From Palsa-189 sp963803735 (GTDB taxonomy: Bacteria > Acidobacteriota > Terriglobia > Acidiferrales > UBA7541), in assembly GCA_963803735.1 (NCBI GenBank), contig CAWDNV010000023.1:1-64000 (forward strand): a stretch of 64,000 nt of DNA, given 5' to 3'. Shown here piece by piece: positions 34,848 to 43,171 of the stretch. Numbering within the stretch: the stretch's first letter is position 1; each line of letters opens with the position of its first letter. Position numbers and translations under genes: made by a program. Under the pieces are notes generated by a model. That model saw only the letters and a list, made by a program, of their open reading frames with translations, made no database searches and was not told where the DNA came from.

Positions 34848-35732
34848 TCAGGGCTTTGCTGTTCCCACAGCGGCATCCCTGATTTTGTCGTTGAAGTGCT
34901 CTTCTTCCGACGGTACGCAGAGTTCTTCGAAGATTGCTGCTTTTGCCCGGACGAACGTGATCGTCTCGCCGACCCATGGCGCCGTATAAGCCTTGGGATC
35001 GGTGATTGTTTCGTCCAGCGTCAACGTGTCGGCGTCAGGGTGGCGCCAGCGTTCCACAAGCACCATCTGCTCGCTATGAGGATTGCCAAAATGATCGAGC
35101 CAAGTCCTGTCGTCATAACCGGTCGAAGTAACGACGAAGGTATCGCCTTCCCATTTTCCCACGGAGTAGCCCATCCAGGCGGCATCCGGGTCCTTTGGCA
35201 GTCCTCGCCCATCGGTCCAGACCGTACGCCATATGTCGTGATACTGCATGTGTATCAAGAGCCTGTCGGAAGCCTGGACGATCTCAAACGGCCGCAGGTT
35301 CGCCTCATATAAGTCACGGGGATAGCCCATGGGGTCGCAGGTGGAAACAGCGTCATTCCCCAAACCCGGAGGTACGGACCGCGGACCGTAGCTGGGCTTG
35401 GTCGCCTCGAATTTTGCTTTGGCCCAGTCTGTCATCGGGGGAGGATAAGTCTGGGACCTCATCTGGTCCGGAATGCTCTTATCCTTTATGTCCAGCCACT
35501 TGTCGTTAAGCGCGTGCCTCTCGAAATAACCCGCCCGGGTAGGGGAGGACCAAACGCCCCCGAAATCGTGTGAATTGTAAGGCTTCGGCTTTGACAAGTC
35601 CTTTGGTAACTCCTCGGGTTTCCATGCCCCTGGAGAGTATCCCTTTGTGCCGTAGGTCTGAGCAAACGTGACGGCCGAGAATGCCAGCATCATCGCGAAT
35701 GTCGCGAGCAGATTCATGAAGCGATTTCGCAT
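34848..35732 (-). CDS. Secreted ADGHPDLSG-family protein paired with DUF6152
   Basis: A 294-residue exported protein starting at ATG 35732 (AAGGAG just upstream; the frame extends further without one). Signal peptide MRNRFMNLLATFAMMLAFSAVTFAQ. It has the family features: DFGGVWSSP, CDPMGYPRDLYEA, GYSVGKWEGDTFVVTSTGYDDRTWLD, PHSEQMVLVERWRH, TITDPKAYTAPW and FEELCVPSEE. The gene lies 29 bases after a DUF6152 gene, forming an operon. A like pair occurs at 51659-53099. Function unknown. Confidence 0.82.
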   Translation of the reverse strand: MRNRFMNLLATFAMMLAFSAVTFAQTYGTKGYSPGAWKPEELPKDLSKPKPYNSHDFGGVWSSPTRAGYFERHALNDKWLDIKDKSIPDQMRSQTYPPPMTDWAKAKFEATKPSYGPRSVPPGLGNDAVSTCDPMGYPRDLYEANLRPFEIVQASDRLLIHMQYHDIWRTVWTDGRGLPKDPDAAWMGYSVGKWEGDTFVVTSTGYDDRTWLDHFGNPHSEQMVLVERWRHPDADTLTLDETITDPKAYTAPWVGETITFVRAKAAIFEELCVPSEEEHFNDKIRDAAVGTAKP

Positions 35733-35761
35733 TTCACAACTCCTTTGTGAGTAGGGTCCGA

Positions 35762-36187
35762 TTACTGGCCAGGCTCGTCTGTCAGTTTGGCGCCGTTGCC
35801 CTTGCGGCCCCTCTCCGGCAGAGTCCGTCCGTCGGCGGTCGTAAACTCCTGTAGCTCGATACGCGGAGCGCCGGATTTTGCGGGGTGGCCGGAAATCGTG
35901 ATCTTGTCGCCAGGCTTCAAAATATCCTTGCTTAAGCCAGACATGGAGAGCGCGTGAGGATTCCCAAGTTCCGCGCCCCAATGCTCTACGTTACCTTTAT
36001 CGTCGGTAACGTCGAACAGAATACCGCAGTGGGGATTCGCCCAAATCCATTCGGTTACGGTCCCCTTCAGGTTGACCGTCTTTTCCGTGTCGTAGGCTAC
36101 TCCCGTTCCGTGGTGTGCGAAGAGCGGGCTGCCGGCGAGAAGAAGGCCGGCGATTAAACCCAAATGTACTAGGGATTTAAGCTTCAT
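35762..36187 (-). CDS. Exported DUF6152 protein
   Basis: A 141-residue protein with signal peptide (LVHLGLIAGLLLAGSPLFA) followed by AHHGTGVAYDTEKTVNLKGTVTEWIWANPHCGILFDVTDDKGNVEHWGAEL, the DUF6152 pattern: His-His at the mature N terminus, then KGTV, WxNPH and DVTDDKGxxxHW. The His-rich N terminus could bind metal. The domain is an OB-like beta fold of unknown role. GGAGGAACTC precedes the ATG. It is the first gene of a two-gene operon with an ADGHPDLSG-family protein. Confidence 0.9.
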   Translation of the reverse strand: MKLKSLVHLGLIAGLLLAGSPLFAHHGTGVAYDTEKTVNLKGTVTEWIWANPHCGILFDVTDDKGNVEHWGAELGNPHALSMSGLSKDILKPGDKITISGHPAKSGAPRIELQEFTTADGRTLPERGRKGNGAKLTDEPGQ

Positions 36188-36389
36188 TTATGAGTTCCTC
36201 CGGGCCGTACGGACACTATGACGCTGCCGAAAGACCCATCGTTACACGCTATTAGCACAGAATGATTGACCGAAGCAATAACAACCGGCATACGCAGGAT
36301 CGCCCCGCTCATTTACCTCATTTGCTCGATGGATTCCTGATGGGTGCAAACCGAAACTGCAGGGAGATTGCACGGAAGGAGAAACTAAA

Positions 36390-36590
36390 ATGCCGAGACG
36401 TCGTCGAAGTTCCGCGCAGATAGGCACCGCAGGTTTCACCCCCCTGGATGTCCCTGTGGAAAGCTCTGTCGAGGATCTTGATCCAGACCCCCTAACGGGA
36501 AGGGTGGCTGCCCAAGATGAGGAGCTCGAAGAAGGGCCCCGAACCAAAGGACGGACCAAAAAGGGCGGGACGACTACAGACCGCAAGTAG
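36390..36590 (+). CDS. Small charged hypothetical protein
   Basis: A 66-residue protein with basic ends (MPRRRRSS and KGRTKKGGTTTDRK) and an acidic middle (VEDLDPDPLTG, DEELEEGP). An ideal GGAAGGAG ribosome-binding site before the ATG supports translation. It has no hydrophobic segment and no known family. It is convergent with the HTH-TOBE regulator, with five bases between stops. Confidence 0.6.
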   Translation: MPRRRRSSAQIGTAGFTPLDVPVESSVEDLDPDPLTGRVAAQDEELEEGPRTKGRTKKGGTTTDRK

Positions 36591-36595
36591 CCGGC

Positions 36596-37009
36596 TCATA
36601 CCCGAAGAATCATTACCTCGGTCGATTTGATTAAGGCGGCGACGGTCTGTCCCTTCTGAAGGCGCATCTCGCGAACTGCGTCCGCAGTGATGATGGACGT
36701 AATTCGCTGACCACCGATCGAGAGCGTCACCTGGGCCATCAATCCCTGGGTTTTGATATCCGTGACGCGGCCGATCAGCTGGTTTCTTCCGCTGACTTTG
36801 CGGAAGTTGTTCCGCCGTTCGCGGACGTCGCCGGTCTCCGACGCGTGATACAAAAACTTGTCGATCTGTTGCTCGGGGACGCGATGATGGCCGCCGGCAG
36901 TCTTGACCGTTCGAATCTTCCCTTTATAGATCCACTGTTTGAGTGTCGGATAGCTGATGCCCAGCACCTGGGCGGCTTCACGAGGCGAGAATAGCTTTGC
37001 TGCTTGCAT
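36596..37009 (-). CDS. HTH-TOBE (Mop) molybdate-type regulator or binding protein
   Basis: A 137-residue protein. Residues 5-60 are an excisionase/MerR-type winged helix (FSPREAAQVLGISYPTLKQWIYKGKIRTVKTAGGHHRVPEQQIDKFL). Residues 75-137 are one TOBE/Mop domain (SGRNQLIGRVTDIKTQGLMAQVTLSIGGQRITSIITADAVREMRLQKGQTVAALIKSTEVMIL), the oxyanion-binding fold for molybdate or tungstate. It probably senses molybdate and binds DNA, in line with the xdhC/mocA genes of this genome, though the link is inference. It lies 68 bases after threonine synthase on the same strand. Confidence 0.9.
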   Translation of the reverse strand: MQAAKLFSPREAAQVLGISYPTLKQWIYKGKIRTVKTAGGHHRVPEQQIDKFLYHASETGDVRERRNNFRKVSGRNQLIGRVTDIKTQGLMAQVTLSIGGQRITSIITADAVREMRLQKGQTVAALIKSTEVMILRV

Positions 37010-37077
37010 CGATCGTGGTCTTTGCGAATTCCTAAGAGAGATATGCCGCTTAGCCGGTCACTTTGGCCGCAAGTAAC

Positions 37078-38364
37078 TCAAGCCGATTGCAACATCACGC
37101 TTTCAAGGGCTGCTCGTAGTTTATCGATGTCAGGCTCGACATGCAGTCTTTGCTGAGCCAATTCGCGCTCACTGCGCCGCTTTATCGCGATCTCCGGATC
37201 CTTAAGCTGGTGACCGGTCAAGACGGCGACCACGTCCGCCCCGTCTTCAATCTTGCCGGACTGCACCAGTTTCTGAATGCCCGCTACGGAAGCCGCGGAG
37301 GCCGGTTCGCATCCCACACCATCTTTGGCCAATGCGGCCTTGGCTTCGAAGATCTGTTCGTCACTAACGGACTCGCACAAGCCGTCGGTTAAACGAATGG
37401 CACGAAGAGCTTTCTTCCAGTTCACCGGATTACCAATGCGGATAGCGGACGCCTCCGTGCGCGGCTGAACTGGGACGATTTCGTCCGCGCCGCTGGAGAT
37501 CATCGTGAAAAACGGGCTGGCGCCTTCGGCTTGCACTACGACGAGCCGTGGAAGCTTATCAATCACGCCAAGTTGCCGGAGTTCCTGCAGGCCTTTGCCT
37601 ACCGAGGAAACATTTCCCAGATTTCCGCCCGGGAGAACCAAATAGTCGGGCACGCGCCAGTCCCGTTGCTCAAGGATCTCGCAAACGATGGTTTTTTGGC
37701 CTTCGAGACGGAATGGATTCAGCGAATTCACGAGGTAAAGACCGAGCTCGTCTGTGAGCTCGCGAAGCATCTGAAAAGCTTGATCGAAGTTGTCACCCAT
37801 CTCGATGACCACAGCGCCAAATTCGAGAGCTTGCGCCAATTTGGCGGTAGAGATCTTCCCGAAGGGAACAAAGACCACGGCCTTCATTCCGGCGCGTGCG
37901 GCGTAGGCCGCCATGGATGCGGAAGTATTGCCAGTGGAGGCGCAAGCGGTCACTCGGCTGCCAAGAATTGCGGCTTGAGTAATGCAGGCCGTCATGCCCA
38001 AATCCTTGAACGAGCCTGTGGGATTATTTCCCTGATGCTTAATCGAAAGCTGCACGCCCGCCCATTCGCCGGTGCGATTCACTTCTATTAGCGGTGTGCG
38101 GCCTTCGGAGAGACTGATGACGTCGGTCCCGGCAGGCACAAAGGGCAGTAGCTCGCGAAAGCGCCAGACGCCGCTCTGGTCGGTGATGGCGCCGCTCATT
38201 TTGCGTTGCTGCCATAGCGTTGATAGCGGCTTAGGATCGATTCCGGAGAAATCGTATCGAACATCCAGCAGCGCGCCACATGCGGAGCACAAATGCTCTC
38301 TGGCGTCCAGCGGATAGCGCCGTTCGCAGCCTTGCTCGATGCATTGTAGGAAAGCAGAAGTCAT
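37078..38364 (-). CDS. thrC: Threonine synthase
   Basis: A 428-residue PLP enzyme that turns O-phospho-L-homoserine into threonine. The N terminus has a zinc-knuckle-like CIEQGCERRYPLDAREHLCSACGALLDV, common in this class. The PLP Lys is in NNPTGSFKDLGMT and the phosphate loop in GGNLGNVSSV; EGRTPLIEV is the entry loop. ATG 38364 is preferred as it begins the family's MTSAFLQCIEQGC; a GTG at 38412 is possible. A good promoter lies at 38442-38469. Confidence 0.93.
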   Translation of the reverse strand: MTSAFLQCIEQGCERRYPLDAREHLCSACGALLDVRYDFSGIDPKPLSTLWQQRKMSGAITDQSGVWRFRELLPFVPAGTDVISLSEGRTPLIEVNRTGEWAGVQLSIKHQGNNPTGSFKDLGMTACITQAAILGSRVTACASTGNTSASMAAYAARAGMKAVVFVPFGKISTAKLAQALEFGAVVIEMGDNFDQAFQMLRELTDELGLYLVNSLNPFRLEGQKTIVCEILEQRDWRVPDYLVLPGGNLGNVSSVGKGLQELRQLGVIDKLPRLVVVQAEGASPFFTMISSGADEIVPVQPRTEASAIRIGNPVNWKKALRAIRLTDGLCESVSDEQIFEAKAALAKDGVGCEPASAASVAGIQKLVQSGKIEDGADVVAVLTGHQLKDPEIAIKRRSERELAQQRLHVEPDIDKLRAALESVMLQSA

Positions 38365-38441
38365 GGATTCGCGCAGTTCGTGATCCTCTCGCGGCGCTTT
38401 CTTCGCGTGCACACACGCTTAGAGCGCGCAGCGGTCTGAAG

Positions 38442-38469
38442 ATTATACGCGGCACACCGAAAACGGCAA
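38442..38469 (-). promoter_or_regulatory. Sigma70-type promoter of thrC
   Basis: On the minus strand TTGCCG (38464-38469) and TATAAT (38442-38447) are spaced by 16 bases. This predicts a transcript start near 38435, about 70 bases before the thrC ATG, and lies just after the pheA stop. Confidence 0.65.
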
Positions 38470-38509
38470 AACACCCATAAAAATCAATAGCACGTAGACA
38501 GCAAGCAGG

Positions 38510-39367
38510 CTACGAAGCGCCAGGGGCCGGGGCGGCGACGTAACACCCGAGGATGCGCACTTCTCTGGTGCGCTGTCGCAAGTCGTCAAGCGCCGCCTTT
38601 GTCGCGGGCGCCTGGGGCGCAGCCATCAAATCGAGATAAAAGCAATATTCGAATGGATGACCCACGATTGGGCGGCTTTCGATTTTGACGAGGTTAATGT
38701 GGTGCTCTGCGATCGGCTGCAAAGCCTGATGCAAAGCGCCCGGCTGATGCAGCAGGAAAACTACCAATGAAATCTTGTTGGCTCCCGAGGGAATACCGGG
38801 CTCAGAAGAGAGAAGAACAAAGCGGGTGTAATTCTCGCGATGATCCTCGAGATGGGATTGCAGGATGCAGCCGCCATAAATCTCCGCCGCGCGACGGCTC
38901 GCAATCGCCGCCCGCTGGGGATCACCCGCGCGCACAACTTCACGAACGCTTCCGCCCGTGTCTTCGGCGGCTACCCTCGTGATTGTGGGATGTGCCTCGA
39001 AAAAGCGCGTGCACTGTGCCAGGGCTACCGGGTGCGATTGTACGAACCGCACGTGATCGATGGTCGCGCCGGGCGGGCCGATCAAGTTGTGGGAAATCGG
39101 CAGGATCACTTCCGCGACGATATTGAGTGTGCTTTTGAGCAACAGGTCGTAACACCGATATACCGAACCGGCCAGGCTATTTTCGACTGGCGCGAGAATG
39201 AGGTCGGCCGCGCCATCCGCGATCGCGGCAAACATGGCTTCGAATGTAGCGCGGGGAACAGTTTCGATTTGCCCGCCAAGGAGCTTGACGGCAGCCTCTT
39301 CGCTGAAAGCGCCTGGCTCTCCTTGGAACGCCACGCGACGTTTTGCTGGGAATTCCGTCAAAGACAC
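38510..39367 (-). CDS. pheA: Prephenate dehydratase
   Basis: A 285-residue enzyme converting prephenate to phenylpyruvate in phenylalanine synthesis. VAFQGEPGAFSEEAAVKLLG starts the catalytic domain; NYTRFVLLS is the TRF motif; a C-terminal ACT domain (NKISLVVFLLHQPGALHQAL and IESRPIVGHPFEYCFYLDL, with the ESRP motif for Phe binding) predicts feedback inhibition. There is no chorismate mutase domain. The start is GTG 39367, sharing one base with the stop of the upstream methyltransferase gene (TAGTG), so the two are coupled. Confidence 0.95.
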   Translation of the reverse strand: MSLTEFPAKRRVAFQGEPGAFSEEAAVKLLGGQIETVPRATFEAMFAAIADGAADLILAPVENSLAGSVYRCYDLLLKSTLNIVAEVILPISHNLIGPPGATIDHVRFVQSHPVALAQCTRFFEAHPTITRVAAEDTGGSVREVVRAGDPQRAAIASRRAAEIYGGCILQSHLEDHRENYTRFVLLSSEPGIPSGANKISLVVFLLHQPGALHQALQPIAEHHINLVKIESRPIVGHPFEYCFYLDLMAAPQAPATKAALDDLRQRTREVRILGCYVAAPAPGAS

Positions 39368-39981
39368 TAGTGGCGGCCCCGAGGCGCCCGCCGGTCGTGC
39401 GGCCGCACGCGGAAGGGCAGTAATGCCGGGACGCGTTCGCTATAGGCGGCGTAGGCGGGGCCCAAGCGTGCGTGAAGTTCCAGTTCTTCGGCGCGAATTG
39501 TAAGCAGCGCCAGAAACAGCCAGACCAGGCTTGCAGCCCACAACGGCGGTAACGCGATGATCAAACAAGCGCCAAGCACGCCAGACATCATACCGAGATA
39601 GCGAGGGTGGCGCACGCGCGTGTAGAGCCCTCGAGCGATCAATTCGCGGCTGCCGGCCAGCTCGGAATGACCTACGATGCGACGGCCGCCCAGAACGGCT
39701 TCGGATTTGGCGAACGTGAAGACGTCGACGCCGATTAGGACTAAACCCAGAAGCGCAGGCCAGGAAACGCCATCCCGCCGAAAGAGTACCAGGTGGAAGC
39801 GGTAAAGAAGGAAATCCACGATTCCCCACGCCGCGACCACCGCCACCGGAAAAGCCGCGCGCACGTGTTTGCGCCAGAATAAGACCGGCTGGTGCAGAAT
39901 CAGCCAGTAGACAGGCACTGGCATTTCGAAGGCAAGCACGAAAATGGCAATAAGATGGGCGGCTCTCGCGAGAATCGTCAT
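39367..39981 (-). CDS. Isoprenylcysteine-methyltransferase-like membrane protein
   Basis: A 204-residue multi-pass membrane protein with about five hydrophobic segments. The C-terminal part has the ICMT/PEMT signature LIARGLYTRVRHPRYLGMMSGVLGACLI and a later E-E-L-x-L (IRAEELELHARLGPAYAAYSERVPALLPF), which form the S-adenosylmethionine site in this superfamily. The methylated substrate is unknown. Its stop overlaps the pheA GTG, though no pathway link is apparent. Confidence 0.85.
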   Translation of the reverse strand: MTILARAAHLIAIFVLAFEMPVPVYWLILHQPVLFWRKHVRAAFPVAVVAAWGIVDFLLYRFHLVLFRRDGVSWPALLGLVLIGVDVFTFAKSEAVLGGRRIVGHSELAGSRELIARGLYTRVRHPRYLGMMSGVLGACLIIALPPLWAASLVWLFLALLTIRAEELELHARLGPAYAAYSERVPALLPFRVRPHDRRAPRGRH

Positions 39982-40068
39982 TTAGCAGGGGCGGGCATTG
40001 ACGGAGGTTGCACTTTCGGGCGACGATGCGCAGATTATCATAGCGCCAGTACAAAACGGGGGTTAGAG

Positions 40069-40425
40069 ATGGAGAAGACGTCCTGGGAAAAGCTTGAAGG
40101 CGAGCAGCTGAATAAGCTCATCTCGCGTCAAATGGTGAATGGGGATAATGCAACCGTCGCGCGCCTCCTCATGAAGCCGGGTGCGGTTGTACCCCGGCAC
40201 TTTCACGTCAGCGAGCAATTCTCGCTCATTTTGTCGGGAGCTTTGAAATTCTTGTTTGACGATCGAGAGGTAATCGTCCGCGGCGGCGAAGTCCTTTACA
40301 TTCCCGCAAATGTCCCCCATTCGGCCGTAGCGCTTGAGGATACGGTGGATATCGACTTCTTTGCGCCCCGGCGGGAAGACTGGATTCGAAAAGAAGACGC
40401 CTATTTGCGCGAACAGAGCGCCTGA
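40069..40425 (+). CDS. Cupin-domain protein
   Basis: A 118-residue cytosolic single cupin. Motif 1 is PGAVVPRHFHVSEQFSLILSGALKF (His-x-His-x-Glu type) and motif 2 is GGEVLYIPANVPHSAVALED with the third His. The metal site is therefore intact. The ATG at 40069 is chosen as it starts the conserved domain; the frame extends back to 39892 but overlaps the divergent methyltransferase. Enzyme or sensor role unknown. The aminopeptidase gene follows 32 bases later. Confidence 0.85.
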   Translation: MEKTSWEKLEGEQLNKLISRQMVNGDNATVARLLMKPGAVVPRHFHVSEQFSLILSGALKFLFDDREVIVRGGEVLYIPANVPHSAVALEDTVDIDFFAPRREDWIRKEDAYLREQSA

Positions 40426-40456
40426 GCGAGGGGGCAAGGCAATTCAGGAGAGTGGA

Positions 40457-41872
40457 ATGACCGAACGAAAACACAGCCGGTCTTTTGTGACTCAACAGGT
40501 CGAGCGAATCAGGCGGCGCGGACGTATCGCCGTCGTTTCGATTCTCGTGCTCGCTCTGGGCGCGCTGCTCGGGTTGCGGCTTCGCGCTGACGAGCCCTTT
40601 GCGCGCAGCCGCGATTATCACCTGCAGAACGCGCGCATCGAATTGCGGTTCGATTTGGATCAGCGTCAGGTAATCGGTCAGGTGACGCACACGATCACGA
40701 CATTGAAGGATGGCTTGCGCGAGTTGGACTTCGATTCCGTGGGATTGAAAATTCTCAGCGCCCGGCTCGACGGCAAGGATGCGCATTTCTCGACCGACGA
40801 CGCCAAACTGCATGTCGATCTCGACCGGCCGAGCAAAAGCGGCGAGAAGCATGAAGTGATGATTCGTTATCAGGGAAGCCCGAAGAAGGGTGTGTTTTTC
40901 ATTCTCCCGAACAAAGGCTATCCGTCGCAGCCCAAGGAAATTTGGACGCAGGGCGAAGCCGAAGACACCCGCTACTACATCCCCATTTACGATTACCCGA
41001 ACGACCGCACGACCACAGAGATGATCGTCACGGTGCCGCGTGACTGGGTCACCGTCTCGAATGGCAAGCTCCAGAGCGTTGTCGATGCCGGGCCGGGAAT
41101 GAAAACGTGGACCTGGCGGCAATCGCAGCCAATCTCCACGTATCTGATTTCGCTTGTGGCGGGCGAGTTCGATGAGAGCAAGAAAACCTGGCGCAACATT
41201 CCCGTGGACTATCGAGTCCCGCACGGTGAGGCGGACCGCATCGAGCCAACGTTTGCGCGTACTCCTGAGATGCTGAGCTTCTTCTCGGATCGGCTCGGCG
41301 TGCCTTACCCCTGGGACAAATATGACCAGACGGCGGTGGATCAGTTCAGCCTGGGCGGAATGGAGAACGCCAGCGCGACCACGCTTACGGCACGCAGCCT
41401 GCTGCATCCGGAGCTCGCACAGGAGAGCCTGGAAGGCGCGGACGGTCTGATCTCCCATGAAATGAGCCATCAGTGGTTCGGCGATCTGGTGACCACCAAG
41501 GATTGGGCGAATCTGTGGCTCAACGAAGGATTCGCCACGTTCATGGCCACGCTCTGGGAAGAACACCAGTATGGCGTCGACAACGCCGCATATTCCCGCT
41601 GGCGTTCACAAACGGCATATTTCCGGCAGCGGCGGTTGTTTAACGTGCCCATTGTGACGCACGAATTCCGCGACTCGACTGGAGTATGCGGGAAACATCT
41701 ACGGCAAAGCCGGTCTCGTTCTGGAAATGCTCAGGGAACAGCTCGGCGACGATGCCTTTTTTCACGCGTTGCAGCATTATCTGGAAGCGAATCGGCTCCA
41801 GAATGTGGCTACTGCCGACCTGATCAAAGCCATAGAAGAATCAACCCACGTCGACGTCGATCGCTTCTTTGA
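40457..41872 (+). CDS. M1 aminopeptidase, fragment 1 (catalytic half) before a frameshift
   Basis: The intact frame from ATG 40457 (preceded by AGGAG) has a membrane or signal segment (RIAVVSILVLALGALLGLRL) and the M1 fold: LGGMENASAT (GxMEN exopeptidase motif) and LISHEMSHQWFGDLVTTKDWANLWLNEGFATF with the HExxH-x18-E zinc site. After about 41680 (HEFRDST) the frame turns to non-family sequence until the stop at 41872. The proper continuation, EYAGNIYGKAGLVLEMLREQLG, is one frame on; dropping one G at 41681-41682 joins them. The protein would be an exported or membrane-anchored zinc aminopeptidase. Confidence 0.8.
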   Translation: MTERKHSRSFVTQQVERIRRRGRIAVVSILVLALGALLGLRLRADEPFARSRDYHLQNARIELRFDLDQRQVIGQVTHTITTLKDGLRELDFDSVGLKILSARLDGKDAHFSTDDAKLHVDLDRPSKSGEKHEVMIRYQGSPKKGVFFILPNKGYPSQPKEIWTQGEAEDTRYYIPIYDYPNDRTTTEMIVTVPRDWVTVSNGKLQSVVDAGPGMKTWTWRQSQPISTYLISLVAGEFDESKKTWRNIPVDYRVPHGEADRIEPTFARTPEMLSFFSDRLGVPYPWDKYDQTAVDQFSLGGMENASATTLTARSLLHPELAQESLEGADGLISHEMSHQWFGDLVTTKDWANLWLNEGFATFMATLWEEHQYGVDNAAYSRWRSQTAYFRQRRLFNVPIVTHEFRDSTGVCGKHLRQSRSRSGNAQGTARRRCLFSRVAALSGSESAPECGYCRPDQSHRRINPRRRRSLL

Positions 41873-42245
41873 AGAATGGATCTACGGCGCGGGCGCTCCG
41901 CGTTTTGCCGTGAGCACCACCTACGATTCGGGCGCTAAGCAAGTGCGCATGGAAGTGAAGCAAACTCAGGACGTGCGCGGCGGCCATGTGGGGCTGTTTG
42001 ATGTACCAGTAGAAGTGGCTGTCACTACAACCGCAGGATCGAAGAGCTTTCCCATCACGGTCTCGAAGGCCGACGAAACGTTTTCGTTTCCCGCCGATTC
42101 CGAGCCGCTGCTCGTTCTTTTCGATAAGGGCGACAAGATCCTCAAATCCGTGGAATTTCATAAGTCAGACGCGCAGTGGATCTATCAATTGCAGCATGCC
42201 GAAGATGTCCCCGACCGCGTTGACGCAGGCGCTAGCGCTGGGTGA
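41727..42245 (+). CDS. M1 aminopeptidase, fragment 2 (C-terminal peptidase domains)
   Basis: The frame containing MLREQLGDDAFFHALQHYLEANRLQNVATADLIKAIEESTHVDVDRFFEEWIYGAGAPRF continues the M1 peptidase: the W-x-x-x-A-G-x-P motif closes the helical domain and a beta-sandwich follows. It has no start signal of its own; the in-frame sequence really begins near 41683. Near the end (QLQHAEDVPDRV) it must switch frame again; removing one T at 42220-42221 leads into TQALALGDMKGND. It is thus the middle part of one gene. Confidence 0.7.
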   Translation: MLREQLGDDAFFHALQHYLEANRLQNVATADLIKAIEESTHVDVDRFFEEWIYGAGAPRFAVSTTYDSGAKQVRMEVKQTQDVRGGHVGLFDVPVEVAVTTTAGSKSFPITVSKADETFSFPADSEPLLVLFDKGDKILKSVEFHKSDAQWIYQLQHAEDVPDRVDAGASAG

Positions 42246-43131
42246 TATGAAAGGAAACGACGCCGCAATCGCGGCGCTCGGCGAAGCCGCCGCGCACGAT
42301 CGTTTCTGGGGCGTGCGGGTCCAGGCGCTTACCGCGCTGGGCAAAATTGGCGGAACCCAGGCGGAGAAAGCGGTCCTGCCGGGGCTCGCGGATAACGAAC
42401 CCTGGGTTCGGGAAGTTGCGGTAGAACAACTCAGCAAATTTTCGGATGATCCGGCACTCGCTACGAAGCTGACAGAAATTGCTAATAAAGACACCGCATA
42501 TCGCGTGCGTGCCGCGGCTTTGTTGGGTCTCGGCCAACGCAAGGCGGAAGGCGCGATGACCACCCTCGAGAGCGCGGCAAGGATGGATTCACCTGACGAT
42601 GTGATCAGGCGCGCGGCGCTGCGCGCCATGGGCGCGTTGGGTAACGACCAGGCTGCGCCGCGGTTGATCGAGTGGATCGAGCCGGGCAAGCCGATGCGCT
42701 TGCGAACTGCGGCGATTGACAGCCTGGGAAAGATCGCAAAGAAGGATGAAGCGATCGAATCGCGCCTCATCGCACTGCTGAACGATTCCGATTTCGACCT
42801 TCGCCTTGCGGCCGTCTATGCGTTGGGCGAACGCGGCGATTCGGCGGCCATCGAACCTCTCGAGACGTTGCGCAAGAGCGGAGACATCCCTTCCGGCGGC
42901 GGCCCGGTGATCGAACAACAGATCGCACGGATCAAGAATCCGGGCGAGGGCCAAGAACGTGATCGGCAGTCGGCTGACAACTCAGGAAATCCGCCCGCTG
43001 CGGGGAATGGCGCCAACCAGCAGCCCAATCAGCAGATTGTCGAGCGTCTCGATAAGATCGACCAGAATCTGGCCGAAATGAACGAGCGGCTGAAGAAAAT
43101 CGAACAGCAACAGACGAGAGCCACGCCGTAA
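42196..43131 (+). CDS. M1 aminopeptidase, fragment 3 (HEAT-repeat domain)
   Basis: A 311-residue frame, of which the part after about 42221 is the real C terminus. It holds about five HEAT repeats: AIAALGEAAAHDRFWGVRVQALTALGKIG, PWVREVAVEQLSKFSDDPALATKL, AYRVRAAALLGLGQRKAEGAM, DVIRRAALRAMGALGNDQAAPRLIEWI and FDLRLAAVYALGERGDSAAIEPL. A final coiled coil (IVERLDKIDQNLAEMNERLKKIEQQQ) may make it oligomeric. The whole reconstructed protein is about 890 residues. HEAT domains bind other proteins or peptides. Confidence 0.75.
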   Translation: MPKMSPTALTQALALGDMKGNDAAIAALGEAAAHDRFWGVRVQALTALGKIGGTQAEKAVLPGLADNEPWVREVAVEQLSKFSDDPALATKLTEIANKDTAYRVRAAALLGLGQRKAEGAMTTLESAARMDSPDDVIRRAALRAMGALGNDQAAPRLIEWIEPGKPMRLRTAAIDSLGKIAKKDEAIESRLIALLNDSDFDLRLAAVYALGERGDSAAIEPLETLRKSGDIPSGGGPVIEQQIARIKNPGEGQERDRQSADNSGNPPAAGNGANQQPNQQIVERLDKIDQNLAEMNERLKKIEQQQTRATP

Positions 43132-43171
43132 TTATTCTGTAAGCCCATGGTGAGTCTGAAGAAGCCCGTAG

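Noticed and set aside
36242..36586. 114-residue minus-strand frame
   Set aside because: Antisense to the small plus-strand gene with an ideal ribosome-binding site; it is Ser/Arg/Pro-rich without motifs.
40226..41566. 446-residue open frame on the minus strand
   Set aside because: It lies antisense to the M1 peptidase, whose zinc motifs and codon pattern are clear; the antisense protein has no family traits.
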